Shown here: positions 53,482-64,000 of the stretch, in pieces
How the letters are laid out: each line of letters begins with the position of its first letter
Position numbering within the stretch: position 1 is the first letter of the stretch
Source of the DNA: Bilifractor porci
GTDB taxonomy: Bacteria > Bacillota > Clostridia > Lachnospirales > Lachnospiraceae
DNA: 64,000 nucleotides
NCBI RefSeq assembly: GCF_009696005.1
Contig: NZ_VUMV01000003.1
Span: forward strand, 62,001-126,000
Reading direction: 5' to 3'
The notes under the pieces: generated by a model
What the model was told of the DNA's origin: nothing
Database searches by the model: none
The model's input: only the letters and a program-made list of their open reading frames with translations
Made by a program: the position numbers and the translations under genes

Positions 53482-54708
53482 TTACTGGTTTTTCTGTTCT
53501 ACTTCTCTGAGCTTCATGGCACGAACCTTTAGAGGCAGGCCGAACAGTGTAATAAATCCGTCCGCGTCATGATGATCGTACAGGTCTCCTGTAGTAAAGG
53601 AAGCAAGAGATTCATTGTACAGGCTGTAGGGAGAAGTGGTTCCTGCCTTTATGATGTTGCCTTTATACAGCTTCATCTTTGCCTCGCCGGTCACGTATTT
53701 CTGCGTGGACTCCACAAAGGCCTGCATTGCTTCGCGAAGCGGCGTAAACCACTTGCCCTCGTAGACCACCTGTGCCATCTGGCTTCCCAGCTTTTTCTTT
53801 GTCTCCATGGTTTCTCTGTCCAGACAAAGCTCTTCCAGCTGGTCATGCGCGGCCATCAGAATGGTTCCACCGGGAGTCTCGTAAACGCCTCTGGATTTCA
53901 TGCCGACCACACGGTTCTCCACGATATCCACAATGCCGATGCCGTTCTTGCCTCCCAGTACATTCAGCTCCCGGATAATATCGGAAACCTTCATGGCCTT
54001 GCCATTCAGCGTCTTCGGGATTCCCTGCTCAAAAGTAATGGAAATCTCTGTCTCTTCGTCGGGAGCTTTTTCCGGCGGTACTGTCAGCACCAACAGTTCA
54101 TCGTAATTCGGCTCCTGTGAGGGATCCTCCAGTTCCAGTCCTTCATGACTGATATGCCAGATGTTCCGGTCACGGCTGTATCCCTTTCCCATGGAAAAAG
54201 GAAGATCAATGCCGTGAGCTCGGCAATAATCAATCTCCGCCTGGCGGGAATCCATCTTCCACAGATCGGTCATTCTCCAGGGAGCAATGATTTTCAGATC
54301 CGGCGCAAGCGCTTTAATTCCGAGCTCGAAACGGATCTGGTCGTTTCCTTTTCCCGTCGCGCCGTGGCAGATCGCCACCGCGTTTTCCTTTCTGGCGATC
54401 TCCACCAGTTTTTTTACAATGGCAGGTCTTGCCATAGAAGTTCCCAGCAGGTATTTATGCTCGTAGACAGCTCCTGCTTCTACACAGGGCATGATAAAGT
54501 TGTCGCACAGATCGTCTACAATATCTTCGATATAGAGCTTTGCGGCGCCGGATTTTCTGGCACGCTCGTCCAGGCCGTCCAGTTCTTCTTCCTGCCCGCA
54601 GTCCACGCAGACGCAGATGACATCGTAGCCGAAATTTTCCTTCAGCCAGGGTATAATGGCTGTTGTATCCAGACCGCCGGAATATGCAAGAACTACTTTC
54701 TCTCTCAT
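53482..54708 (-). CDS. argG: Argininosuccinate synthase
   Basis: ATP-dependent joining of citrulline and aspartate. The protein has 408 residues. The P-loop-like motif is LAYSGGLDTTAIIPWL, followed by CHGATGKGNDQIRFE, GKGYSRDRNIWHISHEG and VYETPGGTIL. I place the start at 54708 with GGAGG 7 nt upstream; the open frame extends 42 codons further up through the promoter, which is not coding. First gene of the arginine operon, controlled by a strong promoter and a nearby ArgR-type box. Confidence 0.96.
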   Translation of the reverse strand: MREKVVLAYSGGLDTTAIIPWLKENFGYDVICVCVDCGQEEELDGLDERARKSGAAKLYIEDIVDDLCDNFIMPCVEAGAVYEHKYLLGTSMARPAIVKKLVEIARKENAVAICHGATGKGNDQIRFELGIKALAPDLKIIAPWRMTDLWKMDSRQAEIDYCRAHGIDLPFSMGKGYSRDRNIWHISHEGLELEDPSQEPNYDELLVLTVPPEKAPDEETEISITFEQGIPKTLNGKAMKVSDIIRELNVLGGKNGIGIVDIVENRVVGMKSRGVYETPGGTILMAAHDQLEELCLDRETMETKKKLGSQMAQVVYEGKWFTPLREAMQAFVESTQKYVTGEAKMKLYKGNIIKAGTTSPYSLYNESLASFTTGDLYDHHDADGFITLFGLPLKVRAMKLREVEQKNQ

Positions 54709-54805
54709 GGTGTTTCCTCCTGAACCGTCCCACTGGGACCTGAAAAATGAGACTGTATGATATATTGATATTTGTTTATTGTACATGATCTCTGGTACGG
54801 TTGCT

Positions 54806-54834
54806 ACTATACAACAAGAAAATAAGGATTGCAA
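54806..54834 (-). promoter_or_regulatory. Promoter of argG-J-B-D
   Basis: Minus strand TTGCAA (54829-54834), 17-bp spacer, TATAGT (54806-54811). Confidence 0.8.
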
Positions 54835-54880
54835 TACAGAATTGTAATTTTATAAGTTAATATGCATATATTATGCTTTA

Positions 54881-54898
54881 TGTGCATATTTATTCATT
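54881..54898. promoter_or_regulatory. ArgR/AhrC-type ARG box
   Basis: TGTGCATATTTATTCATT matches 15 of the 16 fixed positions of TNTGAATWWWWATTCANW. A weaker half-like sequence (TATGCATATATTATGC, 54861-54876) lies next to it. It is 47 bp upstream of the argG -35, between the divergent arg and sigma factor promoters. Confidence 0.7.
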
Positions 54899-54955
54899 TT
54901 AGAAAACAGCACCTTCGCCTTCTGTCCTGTGCCTTTGGAAAAATCTTTTTATTTT

Positions 54956-54984
54956 TGCAACCTGATCTGCCTGTCATTCGTATC
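54956..54984 (+). promoter_or_regulatory. ECF-type promoter of the sigma factor gene
   Basis: TGCAAC (54956-54961), 17-bp spacer, CGTATC (54979-54984). This fits ECF sigma promoters (AAC -35, CGT -10) and suggests autoregulation. Confidence 0.65.
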
Positions 54985-55031
54985 TTTGGTGAAGGATCCT
55001 TCCGGAGCATATTTAGGAGCGTGATGCACAA

Positions 55032-55514
55032 ATGAGATTGCCTGTAAGTAAACTGGCAGAAAAATATCAGGAAAATGTATTCCGGGCAGCCTTCAGCGTA
55101 AGCCGGAATCCGGACGACGCGGAGGATGTTGTGCAGGATACTTTCCTGAAATATATGGAGAGCAACCGCCAGTTTGAAAGCGAAGAACATATAAAAGCGT
55201 GGCTTTTAAGGACTGCCATGAACCGGTCGAAAGATGTGGTTCATTCCTTCTGGCACAGAAACCTTGGATCTTTTGAAGAATACATGGATTCTGTTTCTTT
55301 TGAAGAACCCGGCGACCGTGAACTGGTAGAAACCGTTCTTTCCCTGCCGGAAAAATATCGCATTCCCATATATCTGTTCTATTACGAGGATTATTCCGTA
55401 AAAGAGATCGCAGGCATTTTGAAATTGCCGGAAAGCACGACCAAAAGCCGCCTTTACCGTGGAAGAAAAATGCTGAAAGATATTTTTAAGGAGGACTGGA
55501 CAGATGACGAATAA
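55032..55514 (+). CDS. ECF RNA polymerase sigma factor
   Basis: Alternative sigma factor of 160 residues. Region 2 contains NPDDAEDVVQDTFLKYME and region 4 the helix-turn-helix YSVKEIAGILKLPESTTKSR. AGGAG lies 12 nt before the ATG, a little far. The next gene overlaps its end by 11 bp and encodes a one-helix membrane protein that is probably its anti-sigma factor. The stimulus is unknown. Confidence 0.93.
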   Translation: MRLPVSKLAEKYQENVFRAAFSVSRNPDDAEDVVQDTFLKYMESNRQFESEEHIKAWLLRTAMNRSKDVVHSFWHRNLGSFEEYMDSVSFEEPGDRELVETVLSLPEKYRIPIYLFYYEDYSVKEIAGILKLPESTTKSRLYRGRKMLKDIFKEDWTDDE

Positions 55515-56103
55515 GGATAAATTCAAAAGAGCATTCTCTGCACTGCACACATCCGACAGTTTTACGCTTGAGCAGGAGGATACGACTATGACAAAGAAAA
55601 TCAGATTCCACAAAACCGCGGTTGCGGCATGCACGGCTCTGGCCATCTTTACCGGAGCCGCAACCTGCTATGCGGCGGATGCCGGAGGCATTCAGCGTAC
55701 CGTCCAGGTATGGCTGCATGGAGATCAGACGACCGCTGTTATAACTGTAGACGATGACAGCATTACACATTACAGCATTACGGACAAAAACGGAAAACAG
55801 CTGCAGGGCGGCGGCGGTGTCGCAATCGATGAGGATGGAAAAGAACGTGCCCTGACAGCCTCGGAGATACAGGAACATCTGGATTCTCCCTCAACAGATA
55901 CCATCGACGGAAAATTGTATCTGTTCTACAAGGATCAGAAAACAGACCTGACCGACAAATTTGATGCAGACGGTCTCGCCTATATCACCTTAAAAGATGG
56001 TGGCAAAACTCTTTATGTGACGGTAGCAGAAAACGGAGGGCTTCAGTCCAGCACGAAATGTTACCCTCAGAAGAGTGATCTCCCCCAGGAATGGTTTGAG
56101 TAA
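55504..56103 (+). CDS. Probable membrane-anchored anti-sigma partner
   Basis: Protein of 199 residues. Residues 1-35 are cytoplasmic (MTNKDKFKRAFSALHTSDSF), one membrane helix spans about 37-58 (TAVAACTALAIFTGAATCYA), and the rest is outside, acidic and repetitive (ITVDDDSITHYSITDKNGKQ). I recognise no named domain. The overlap with the sigma gene (AAGGAGG in its 3' end) and the topology support an anti-sigma or sensor role. Confidence 0.7.
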   Translation: MTNKDKFKRAFSALHTSDSFTLEQEDTTMTKKIRFHKTAVAACTALAIFTGAATCYAADAGGIQRTVQVWLHGDQTTAVITVDDDSITHYSITDKNGKQLQGGGGVAIDEDGKERALTASEIQEHLDSPSTDTIDGKLYLFYKDQKTDLTDKFDADGLAYITLKDGGKTLYVTVAENGGLQSSTKCYPQKSDLPQEWFE

Positions 56104-56165
56104 CATCATGATAAATATCCAAACCCGGCAAAGCGGAAGTTAATTGTATATAATTCATAAAATTA

Positions 56166-56195
56166 TTGGGGTTTTCCGAAAAATAATGGTATAAT
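56166..56195 (+). promoter_or_regulatory. Promoter of the phosphoribosyltransferase gene
   Basis: TTGGGG (56166-56171), 18-bp spacer, perfect TATAAT (56190-56195). Confidence 0.55.
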
Positions 56196-56238
56196 TAACA
56201 ATCAACAGGTTTCCGCTGAGCCGGGAAAGGAGAATAAC

Positions 56239-56880
56239 ATGAATACAACATATACGAAAATTCCGTCGCCCTATAATCCCAATGTGCAGCTGAAGGTCAT
56301 GCAGGGACATTTTGCCACCAGCCATTCCCACATCACCTGCTATATGGATATAACGACCATGAAGACCCGCTGCAATGAAGCGCACGGCGTGGCTGCCCTT
56401 CTGGCAACACACTATTCTGTAGACACACCGGTTGATACGATTGTGTGCATGGACGGGACCGAGGTGATCGGAACCTATCTGGCCGAAGAGCTCACGCGCT
56501 CCGGTATTCTCTCCTACAATGCCCACCGGACCATTTATGTGGTTTCCCCGGAATATACAACAGGAGGGCAGATAATTTTCCGCGACAATATGCAGATCGC
56601 CATCCGGAAAAAACATGCCCTTATGCTGTTCGGTTCCGTGACAACAGGACGTTCCCTGAATACAGCGGCCGACTGCCTGAAATACTACAGCGCCAGTATC
56701 AGCGGCGCGGCAGCCATTTTCAGCGCCGTGGACGAGGTGAACGGCATTCCGGTCACAGCAGCTTTCCATCCTTCGGACGTGCCGGAATTTAAGTCCTATA
56801 AGCATACGGAATGCCCGCTCTGTAAAGAGGGAAAGCCGATTGACGCCATCGTAAACAGCTTCGGGTATTCCATACTGTGA
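56239..56880 (+). CDS. Orotate phosphoribosyltransferase-like protein
   Basis: Type I PRTase-fold protein of 213 residues. It begins with LKVMQGHFATSHSHITCYMD. The PRPP-binding loop region reads GSVTTGRSLNTAADCLKYY, and a C-terminal CPLCKEGKPIDAIVNSFGYS has a CxxC pair. Clostridial relatives are often named orotate phosphoribosyltransferase, but this lineage differs from classic PyrE, so the substrate is uncertain. Single gene with a terminator. Confidence 0.8.
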   Translation: MNTTYTKIPSPYNPNVQLKVMQGHFATSHSHITCYMDITTMKTRCNEAHGVAALLATHYSVDTPVDTIVCMDGTEVIGTYLAEELTRSGILSYNAHRTIYVVSPEYTTGGQIIFRDNMQIAIRKKHALMLFGSVTTGRSLNTAADCLKYYSASISGAAAIFSAVDEVNGIPVTAAFHPSDVPEFKSYKHTECPLCKEGKPIDAIVNSFGYSIL

Positions 56881-57018
56881 GTCACAGCGGCAGCTTTGCC
56901 GACGCCATAAGGATATCTGTTCCCGCCTGTACTTTCTGTCCAAAGCAGAAATACCTTGCAGACGGTCAGCGGTTCCGGTATTCTCATTGAACCTTTACAA
57001 AAAATTGAATCTTTGCGA

Positions 57019-57053
57019 AAGAGCCGACGCAGTTTTCCGCGCCGGCTCTTTTT
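57019..57053 (+). terminator. Terminator of the phosphoribosyltransferase gene
   Basis: AAGAGCCG-A-CGC / GCG-C-CGGCTCTT stem followed by TTTTTC. It separates the gene from convergent guaB. Confidence 0.88.
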
Positions 57054-57090
57054 CATGAACAATAAAAATTCTGCAGCTTTCTTACTCTTT

Positions 57091-58634
<1,544 letters not shown>

Positions 58635-58646
58635 TCGCCAGAAAAA

Positions 58647-59156
58647 TCACTGAAGATAGACCTTTCCCGGCATTCTGGTTCGCAGATCCTGAAGGATCTT
58701 CTCGCCGGGCTCAAGCAGAACCATCTGTTTCTGACTGTTTACACTGATAATAAAGGCATAGACCTTATCGCTGTTTTCCGGTTTTCCGGAGGAATAATCT
58801 ACTTTTTTTATGTTTGGATTGCCGCGGAACCCGTCCATATGACTGGAAGAAAGCGGCGCCAGAAGCTCCATTTCCTTCATATTATAGGAAGCCATCTGCT
58901 TTCTGCTCTGCTTGGAAAAAATCTTGGCGATATCCAGTTCCCCACTCACATAGGAATATTCATATTCCACATCCAGGCGGGGGCTGAGAAACATTTTCAT
59001 AAGCAGCGGTATCAGAAGCAGCACCAGAAGAAATGGCTGAAAGAAGATACCAACAGCAAGAATAAGAATAGTCAGATAAACCGGAAGCGTTTTCAGGACA
59101 GACTCTGCCGTTGTCCGTTTCTTTTTGACCACAACCTCTGTAAATAAATCATCCAT
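58647..59156 (-). CDS. DUF6106-like membrane protein
   Basis: Protein of 169 residues that begins MDDLFTEVVVKKKRTTAESV, a start common to a small conserved Lachnospiraceae family (I recall DUF6106; not checked). Two hydrophobic segments (about 25-60, LPVYLTILILAVGIFFQPFL) are followed by a soluble domain of about 105 residues (VEYEYSYVSGELDIAKIF, MELLAPLSS). Function unknown. The start at 59156 follows GGGAG; the upstream in-frame extension has no support. Confidence 0.75.
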   Translation of the reverse strand: MDDLFTEVVVKKKRTTAESVLKTLPVYLTILILAVGIFFQPFLLVLLLIPLLMKMFLSPRLDVEYEYSYVSGELDIAKIFSKQSRKQMASYNMKEMELLAPLSSSHMDGFRGNPNIKKVDYSSGKPENSDKVYAFIISVNSQKQMVLLEPGEKILQDLRTRMPGKVYLQ

Positions 59157-59296
59157 ACAATGAACTCCCATGCCGGCCCTGCCGGTGCGCCCTCTTAATA
59201 ATAGTGCCTTCTTAAATAATAGCATTTTTTCAAGATTCGTTTGTCAGGCTCTGCCGGAATTACAGCAGAAACCCAAGCCGTTCTCTGTAAATAATA

Positions 59297-59325
59297 AGTA
59301 TAATCGAACTTTCTTTTTTTTACAA
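59297..59325 (-). promoter_or_regulatory. Promoter of the DUF6106-like gene
   Basis: Minus strand TTGTAA (59320-59325), 17-bp spacer, TATACT (59297-59302). Confidence 0.65.
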
Positions 59326-59334
59326 GGCAGACCA

Positions 59335-59425
59335 AAAATTCGGGCTGGCTCTTCTGAACACAGGTACGTGAAGGCCGAAAATTCGGGCTGGCACTTATGA
59401 GCACAGGCGCGCGAAGGCTAAAATT
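59335..59425. repeat. 43-bp tandem repeat (two units and a fragment)
   Basis: AAAATTCGGGCTGGC-CTT-TGA and CACAGG..CG-GAAGGC recur with a 43-bp period at 59335, 59378 and partly 59420. It lies in the gap between the DUF6106-like gene and msmX. Nothing else is recognised in 59157-59708 except a possible -10 (TATACT, 59595-59600) for msmX. Confidence 0.75.
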
Positions 59426-59708
59426 TTTTCAGGCACAGGAAATGGGAAAATACCATATCCTGTGATCTATAACAGCCCAAACGCTTCCGGAATGTCCTGT
59501 GCCGGTAATCCCTTTCACGGCAGCTTGGGCAATCTGACGAAGCTCTTCGCAAATTCTTGTAGGGTCATCCATGGAATCTTCCATTTTAAGCCGTTATACT
59601 GGACAAAGAACACCGGACTGAACCGATTCCGCAGATACAGGAACAGGACAGTCTCAGGATAAGAATGACCGCCGGTGCATCCGGCAGAATTACAGGGAGG
59701 TAACTTCA

Positions 59709-60821
59709 ATGTCCAGTTTATCATTGGAACACATCGGAAAAAAATACCCCAACGGCTTTGAGGCTGTTAAAGATTTTAATCTGGAAATCGCTGACAAGGA
59801 ATTCATCATTTTCGTCGGTCCTTCCGGATGCGGAAAATCCACTACGCTTCGTATGATTGCAGGTCTGGAGGAGATTTCTTCCGGCACGCTGAAGATCGAT
59901 GGAAAAGTTATGAACGACGTAGACCCGAAGGACAGAGATATTGCCATGGTTTTCCAGAACTATGCCCTGTATCCGCATATGACCGTATTTGACAACATGG
60001 CATTCGGTCTGAAGCTCCGCAAGGTTCCGAAGGATCAGATTGAAAAAACCGTAAAAGAGGCAGCCAAGATCCTGGATCTGGAGCACCTTCTTGACCGTAA
60101 GCCGAAGGCACTTTCCGGCGGCCAGAGACAGCGTGTTGCCATGGGCCGTGCGATTGTCCGTAATCCCCGTGTCTTCCTGATGGACGAGCCGCTGTCCAAC
60201 CTGGATGCCAAGCTCCGTGTTCAGATGCGTACAGAAATTGCCAAACTGCATGACAGACTGGGCGCAACGATTATCTATGTAACACATGACCAGACCGAGG
60301 CCATGACCCTTGGTACCCGCATTGTTGTTATGAAAGAGGGCGTTGTTCAGCAGGTGGATACTCCCCAGAATCTGTACAATGAGCCCGGCAACCTGTTTGT
60401 CGCAGGATTTATCGGTTCCCCACAGATGAACTTCATGGATGCCGTTGTAGAAGAGAAAGGTTCTTCCATCATCCTGAACGTAGGCGGGCAGGAATTCACG
60501 CTTCCTGAGAACAAGGCAAAAGTCCTGAAAGAAAAAGGCTATGTCGGGAAGACCGTTGTTGCCGGTATCCGTCCCGAAAATGTAGATGATGATCCGGAAT
60601 CTCTGGCAAAATATCCGAATTCGACCTTTGAGGCAAAAATTAACGTTTATGAGCTTCTTGGCGCAGAAGTATTCCTGTATTTCGATTTTGCCGGCACTCC
60701 GATGACTGCACGCGTACAGCCCGGAACGCCTGCCAGAACAGGTTCTACCGTCAAATTCGCTATTGAAATTGATAAAATGCATATCTTTGACAAGGACACC
60801 GAGCTGGCAATCTGCCACTGA
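59709..60821 (+). CDS. msmX: MsmX/UgpC-type sugar ABC transporter ATPase
   Basis: ATP-binding protein of 370 residues. In Firmicutes such stand-alone ATPases power many CUT1 sugar importers. Walker A is GPSGCGKST, the signature LSGGQRQR, Walker B FLMDEPLSNLDAKLR (intact D-loop), and the H-loop VTHDQTEAM. The C-terminal regulatory OB/TOBE domain is complete. GGGAGG precedes the ATG. No permeases are adjacent, which supports a shared role. A CdaR-type regulator follows after a terminator. Confidence 0.95.
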   Translation: MSSLSLEHIGKKYPNGFEAVKDFNLEIADKEFIIFVGPSGCGKSTTLRMIAGLEEISSGTLKIDGKVMNDVDPKDRDIAMVFQNYALYPHMTVFDNMAFGLKLRKVPKDQIEKTVKEAAKILDLEHLLDRKPKALSGGQRQRVAMGRAIVRNPRVFLMDEPLSNLDAKLRVQMRTEIAKLHDRLGATIIYVTHDQTEAMTLGTRIVVMKEGVVQQVDTPQNLYNEPGNLFVAGFIGSPQMNFMDAVVEEKGSSIILNVGGQEFTLPENKAKVLKEKGYVGKTVVAGIRPENVDDDPESLAKYPNSTFEAKINVYELLGAEVFLYFDFAGTPMTARVQPGTPARTGSTVKFAIEIDKMHIFDKDTELAICH

Positions 60822-60849
60822 TTCCCTGCAAAGACGAATGTACACATGG

Positions 60850-60880
60850 CCGGCGGATCTCTGCATCCGCCGGTTCTTTT
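60850..60880 (+). terminator. Terminator of msmX
   Basis: CCGGCGGAT, 6-nt loop, ATCCGCCGG, then TTCTTTT. Confidence 0.9.
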
Positions 60881-61052
60881 ATTGTATAAGCGATGCGAGA
60901 GCTGCTGAAAGCGGCGAAGCAGCGCGGCGGACTTATACAGGCTGATAATCCAAAAGTCCGGTTTCGGAGCAAAAGCTTACGGGACGCTTGCAGAAAACCG
61001 GCAGCACTTATAGAATAAGAGCAAAGCCAGCAAAAAACCGGAGGTACTGTTT

Positions 61053-62132
61053 ATGATTTCAGCAAAGCTATTACTAAGCGCGGTCAGTGATCTGGAGGAT
61101 ATCCTGGATGTCCATTACATCGTCTATAACCATACAGGAGAATGTATTTACGGCCCGGCCCGCCAGGCGGACACCGACTCTTCCGCGGTTTCCCGGTTTA
61201 TCGGATCGGCCGCGGAAACCATGGTGATCAATGATACTTATTATTTTAAGGTGTTTGAGAATGAGCGGACAGAGTACGTGATTGAGGCAGGCGGCACCAA
61301 TGCCGAACTGGGCGGACGTCTTGCCGTCAGTGAGATCCGGCACATGCTGGCAGTCTCCGATGCCCAGACAGACCGCAGCCTTTTTATGCAGAATGTTCTT
61401 TTGGACAATTTTCTTTCCACAGACATGCACGCCAAGGCCAAAAAGCTGAAAATCAGGGAAAACATCCGCAGGATTGTTTATCTTGTCGAGGTAAACCCTG
61501 ACAGGGACAACACCGCACACCAGGTCTTGAAAGCGGTCTGCTTAACAACGAAATACGATGTGTTTGTCACTCCTGTGGATTCCAGGCATCTGGCTGTGAT
61601 TCAGGAAACCGATCCGGAGGAAACAGAGAAACAGTTCCATCAGCAGGCAGAAGTTTTCCTGGATACACTGAACACTGAGGCTATGATTCCCGCCTATATC
61701 TCTTACGGCAACCCTGCCTCTTCTCTGAGCACGCTGTCGCAGTCCTACAAAGAGGCGCAGCTTGCCATGACCGTGGGACAAATATTCAAACCGGATCAGC
61801 GGATTTCCTCTTACAACAGTCTGGGGATCGGCCGGCTGATCTACCAGCTTCCTCCGTCTCTGTGCAATCTTTTTCTGAAGGAGACCTTTGACCACGACGT
61901 TTTTCAGGAACTGGACGACGAGACGATGCTCACCATCCGCCATTTCTTTGACAACAACCTGAATATCTCCGAGACTGCCCGGCAGCTGTACATTCACCGG
62001 AATACACTGGTGTACCGGCTGGAAAGGCTTCAGAAAACAACCGGACTGGATATACGGAAATTTGATGAAGCCATGACATTCAAGATTGCCATGCTTGTAC
62101 ATGACTGCCTGATGCACCAGAAAGAGCTGTAA
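61053..62132 (+). CDS. CdaR/PucR-family transcriptional regulator
   Basis: Regulator of 359 residues. An N-terminal sensing domain (about 1-110) is followed by a GGDEF-like middle part and a C-terminal PucR helix-turn-helix: FFDNNLNISETARQLYIHRN then TLVYRLERLQKTTGLD. CdaR relatives respond to sugar acids. Its position beside msmX suggests control of carbohydrate uptake. Weak ribosome site (AACCGGAGG 9 nt before the ATG). Ends in a shared terminator. Confidence 0.88.
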   Translation: MISAKLLLSAVSDLEDILDVHYIVYNHTGECIYGPARQADTDSSAVSRFIGSAAETMVINDTYYFKVFENERTEYVIEAGGTNAELGGRLAVSEIRHMLAVSDAQTDRSLFMQNVLLDNFLSTDMHAKAKKLKIRENIRRIVYLVEVNPDRDNTAHQVLKAVCLTTKYDVFVTPVDSRHLAVIQETDPEETEKQFHQQAEVFLDTLNTEAMIPAYISYGNPASSLSTLSQSYKEAQLAMTVGQIFKPDQRISSYNSLGIGRLIYQLPPSLCNLFLKETFDHDVFQELDDETMLTIRHFFDNNLNISETARQLYIHRNTLVYRLERLQKTTGLDIRKFDEAMTFKIAMLVHDCLMHQKEL

Positions 62133-62215
62133 AAACGCGCGCCTCCGGGCGTACTTGTTTTTTCGCCGGAAAATACGGAGTCTGAACGCAGCAGGCCAGA
62201 AGTCTAATCCAAATA

Positions 62216-62270
62216 CTCAAAAAAAGAACGCCTTCCCGGACATTTACCGCCCGGAGAGACGTTCTCTTTT
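62216..62270. terminator. Bidirectional terminator between the CdaR-like gene and groEL
   Basis: AGAACG and CGTTCT with inner CCGG pairing (62225-62265). TCTTTTATT follows on plus, and a run of seven Ts on minus. Confidence 0.85.
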
Positions 62271-62310
62271 ATTCCTCTGATCCGGATTTCTCCGGATTTT
62301 TTTCAGTTCA

Positions 62311-63939
<1,629 letters not shown>

Positions 63940-64000
63940 TTATCCTCCTGATTGATTCTGTGATTGATTCTTTGATTACGGCGTCAAAAGCTGTGAATGG

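Overview
The window looks like the chromosome of an anaerobic, low-to-mid GC member of the Clostridia, most likely Lachnospiraceae. The pointers are the clostridial rpsL-rpsG-fusA-tuf order, a K+-dependent membrane pyrophosphatase, a nickel CO dehydrogenase, ECF vitamin transporters behind TPP and THF riboswitches, DUF3786 and DUF6106-type proteins, and a GH31 alpha-glucosidase whose length and two catalytic Asp positions match the Ruminococcus (Blautia) obeum enzyme as I remember it. The species is not identified.

Layout. 1-5.8 kb: the str ribosomal operon (minus strand, consensus promoter), a shortened MocR-type regulator and truA. 5.9-7.8 kb: TPP riboswitch-thiT and an MBL-fold protein. 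7.9-16.8 kb: pyrophosphatase, xylB, endonuclease IV, an hxlB-hxlA-ClC operon and an HrcA/CIRCE-type hsp20. 17.2-30.5 kb is the accessory region: a type I restriction-modification locus (fic, hsdM, hsdS, tyrosine integrase, second hsdS, MntA/HepT pair, hsdR), then a scar of IS66, phage terminase and antitoxin-like fragments, a RelB/PIN toxin-antitoxin pair, and five 63-bp tandem repeats. 30.5-39.1 kb: tcdA, cooS with a His-rich N-terminal extension, a TDT-family membrane protein, and an ABC transporter operon that looks damaged. 39.1-49.5 kb: enolase, a sugar cluster (GH31, cupin-like protein, AGE isomerase), an ABC-class ATPase, DUF3786, an orphan response regulator with a ComEA-like lipoprotein, and THF riboswitch-folT. 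49.8-54.9 kb: argG-argJ-argB-argD behind an ArgR-type box. 55-64 kb: ECF sigma factor with membrane partner, a phosphoribosyltransferase, guaB, a DUF6106-like protein, the shared sugar ATPase msmX, a CdaR/PucR regulator and groEL.

Regulation is unusually readable. Many promoters have 17-bp spacers, and intrinsic terminators separate most units. Two promoters 15.7 kb apart (before hxlB and before tcdA) share 32 of 34 bases including the spacer, which suggests a common regulator. Enolase has a perfect 22-bp palindrome over its -10 box.

The most unusual structure is in the restriction locus. An identical 14-bp sequence lies in direct orientation just before each hsdS start codon, so that hsdS plus the integrase form a unit bounded by direct repeats. 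This differs from the inverted hsdS pairs of known shufflons and suggests excision or exchange of specificity cassettes. The same locus carries a HepT/MntA pair with intact RX4HXY and GSX10DXD motifs.
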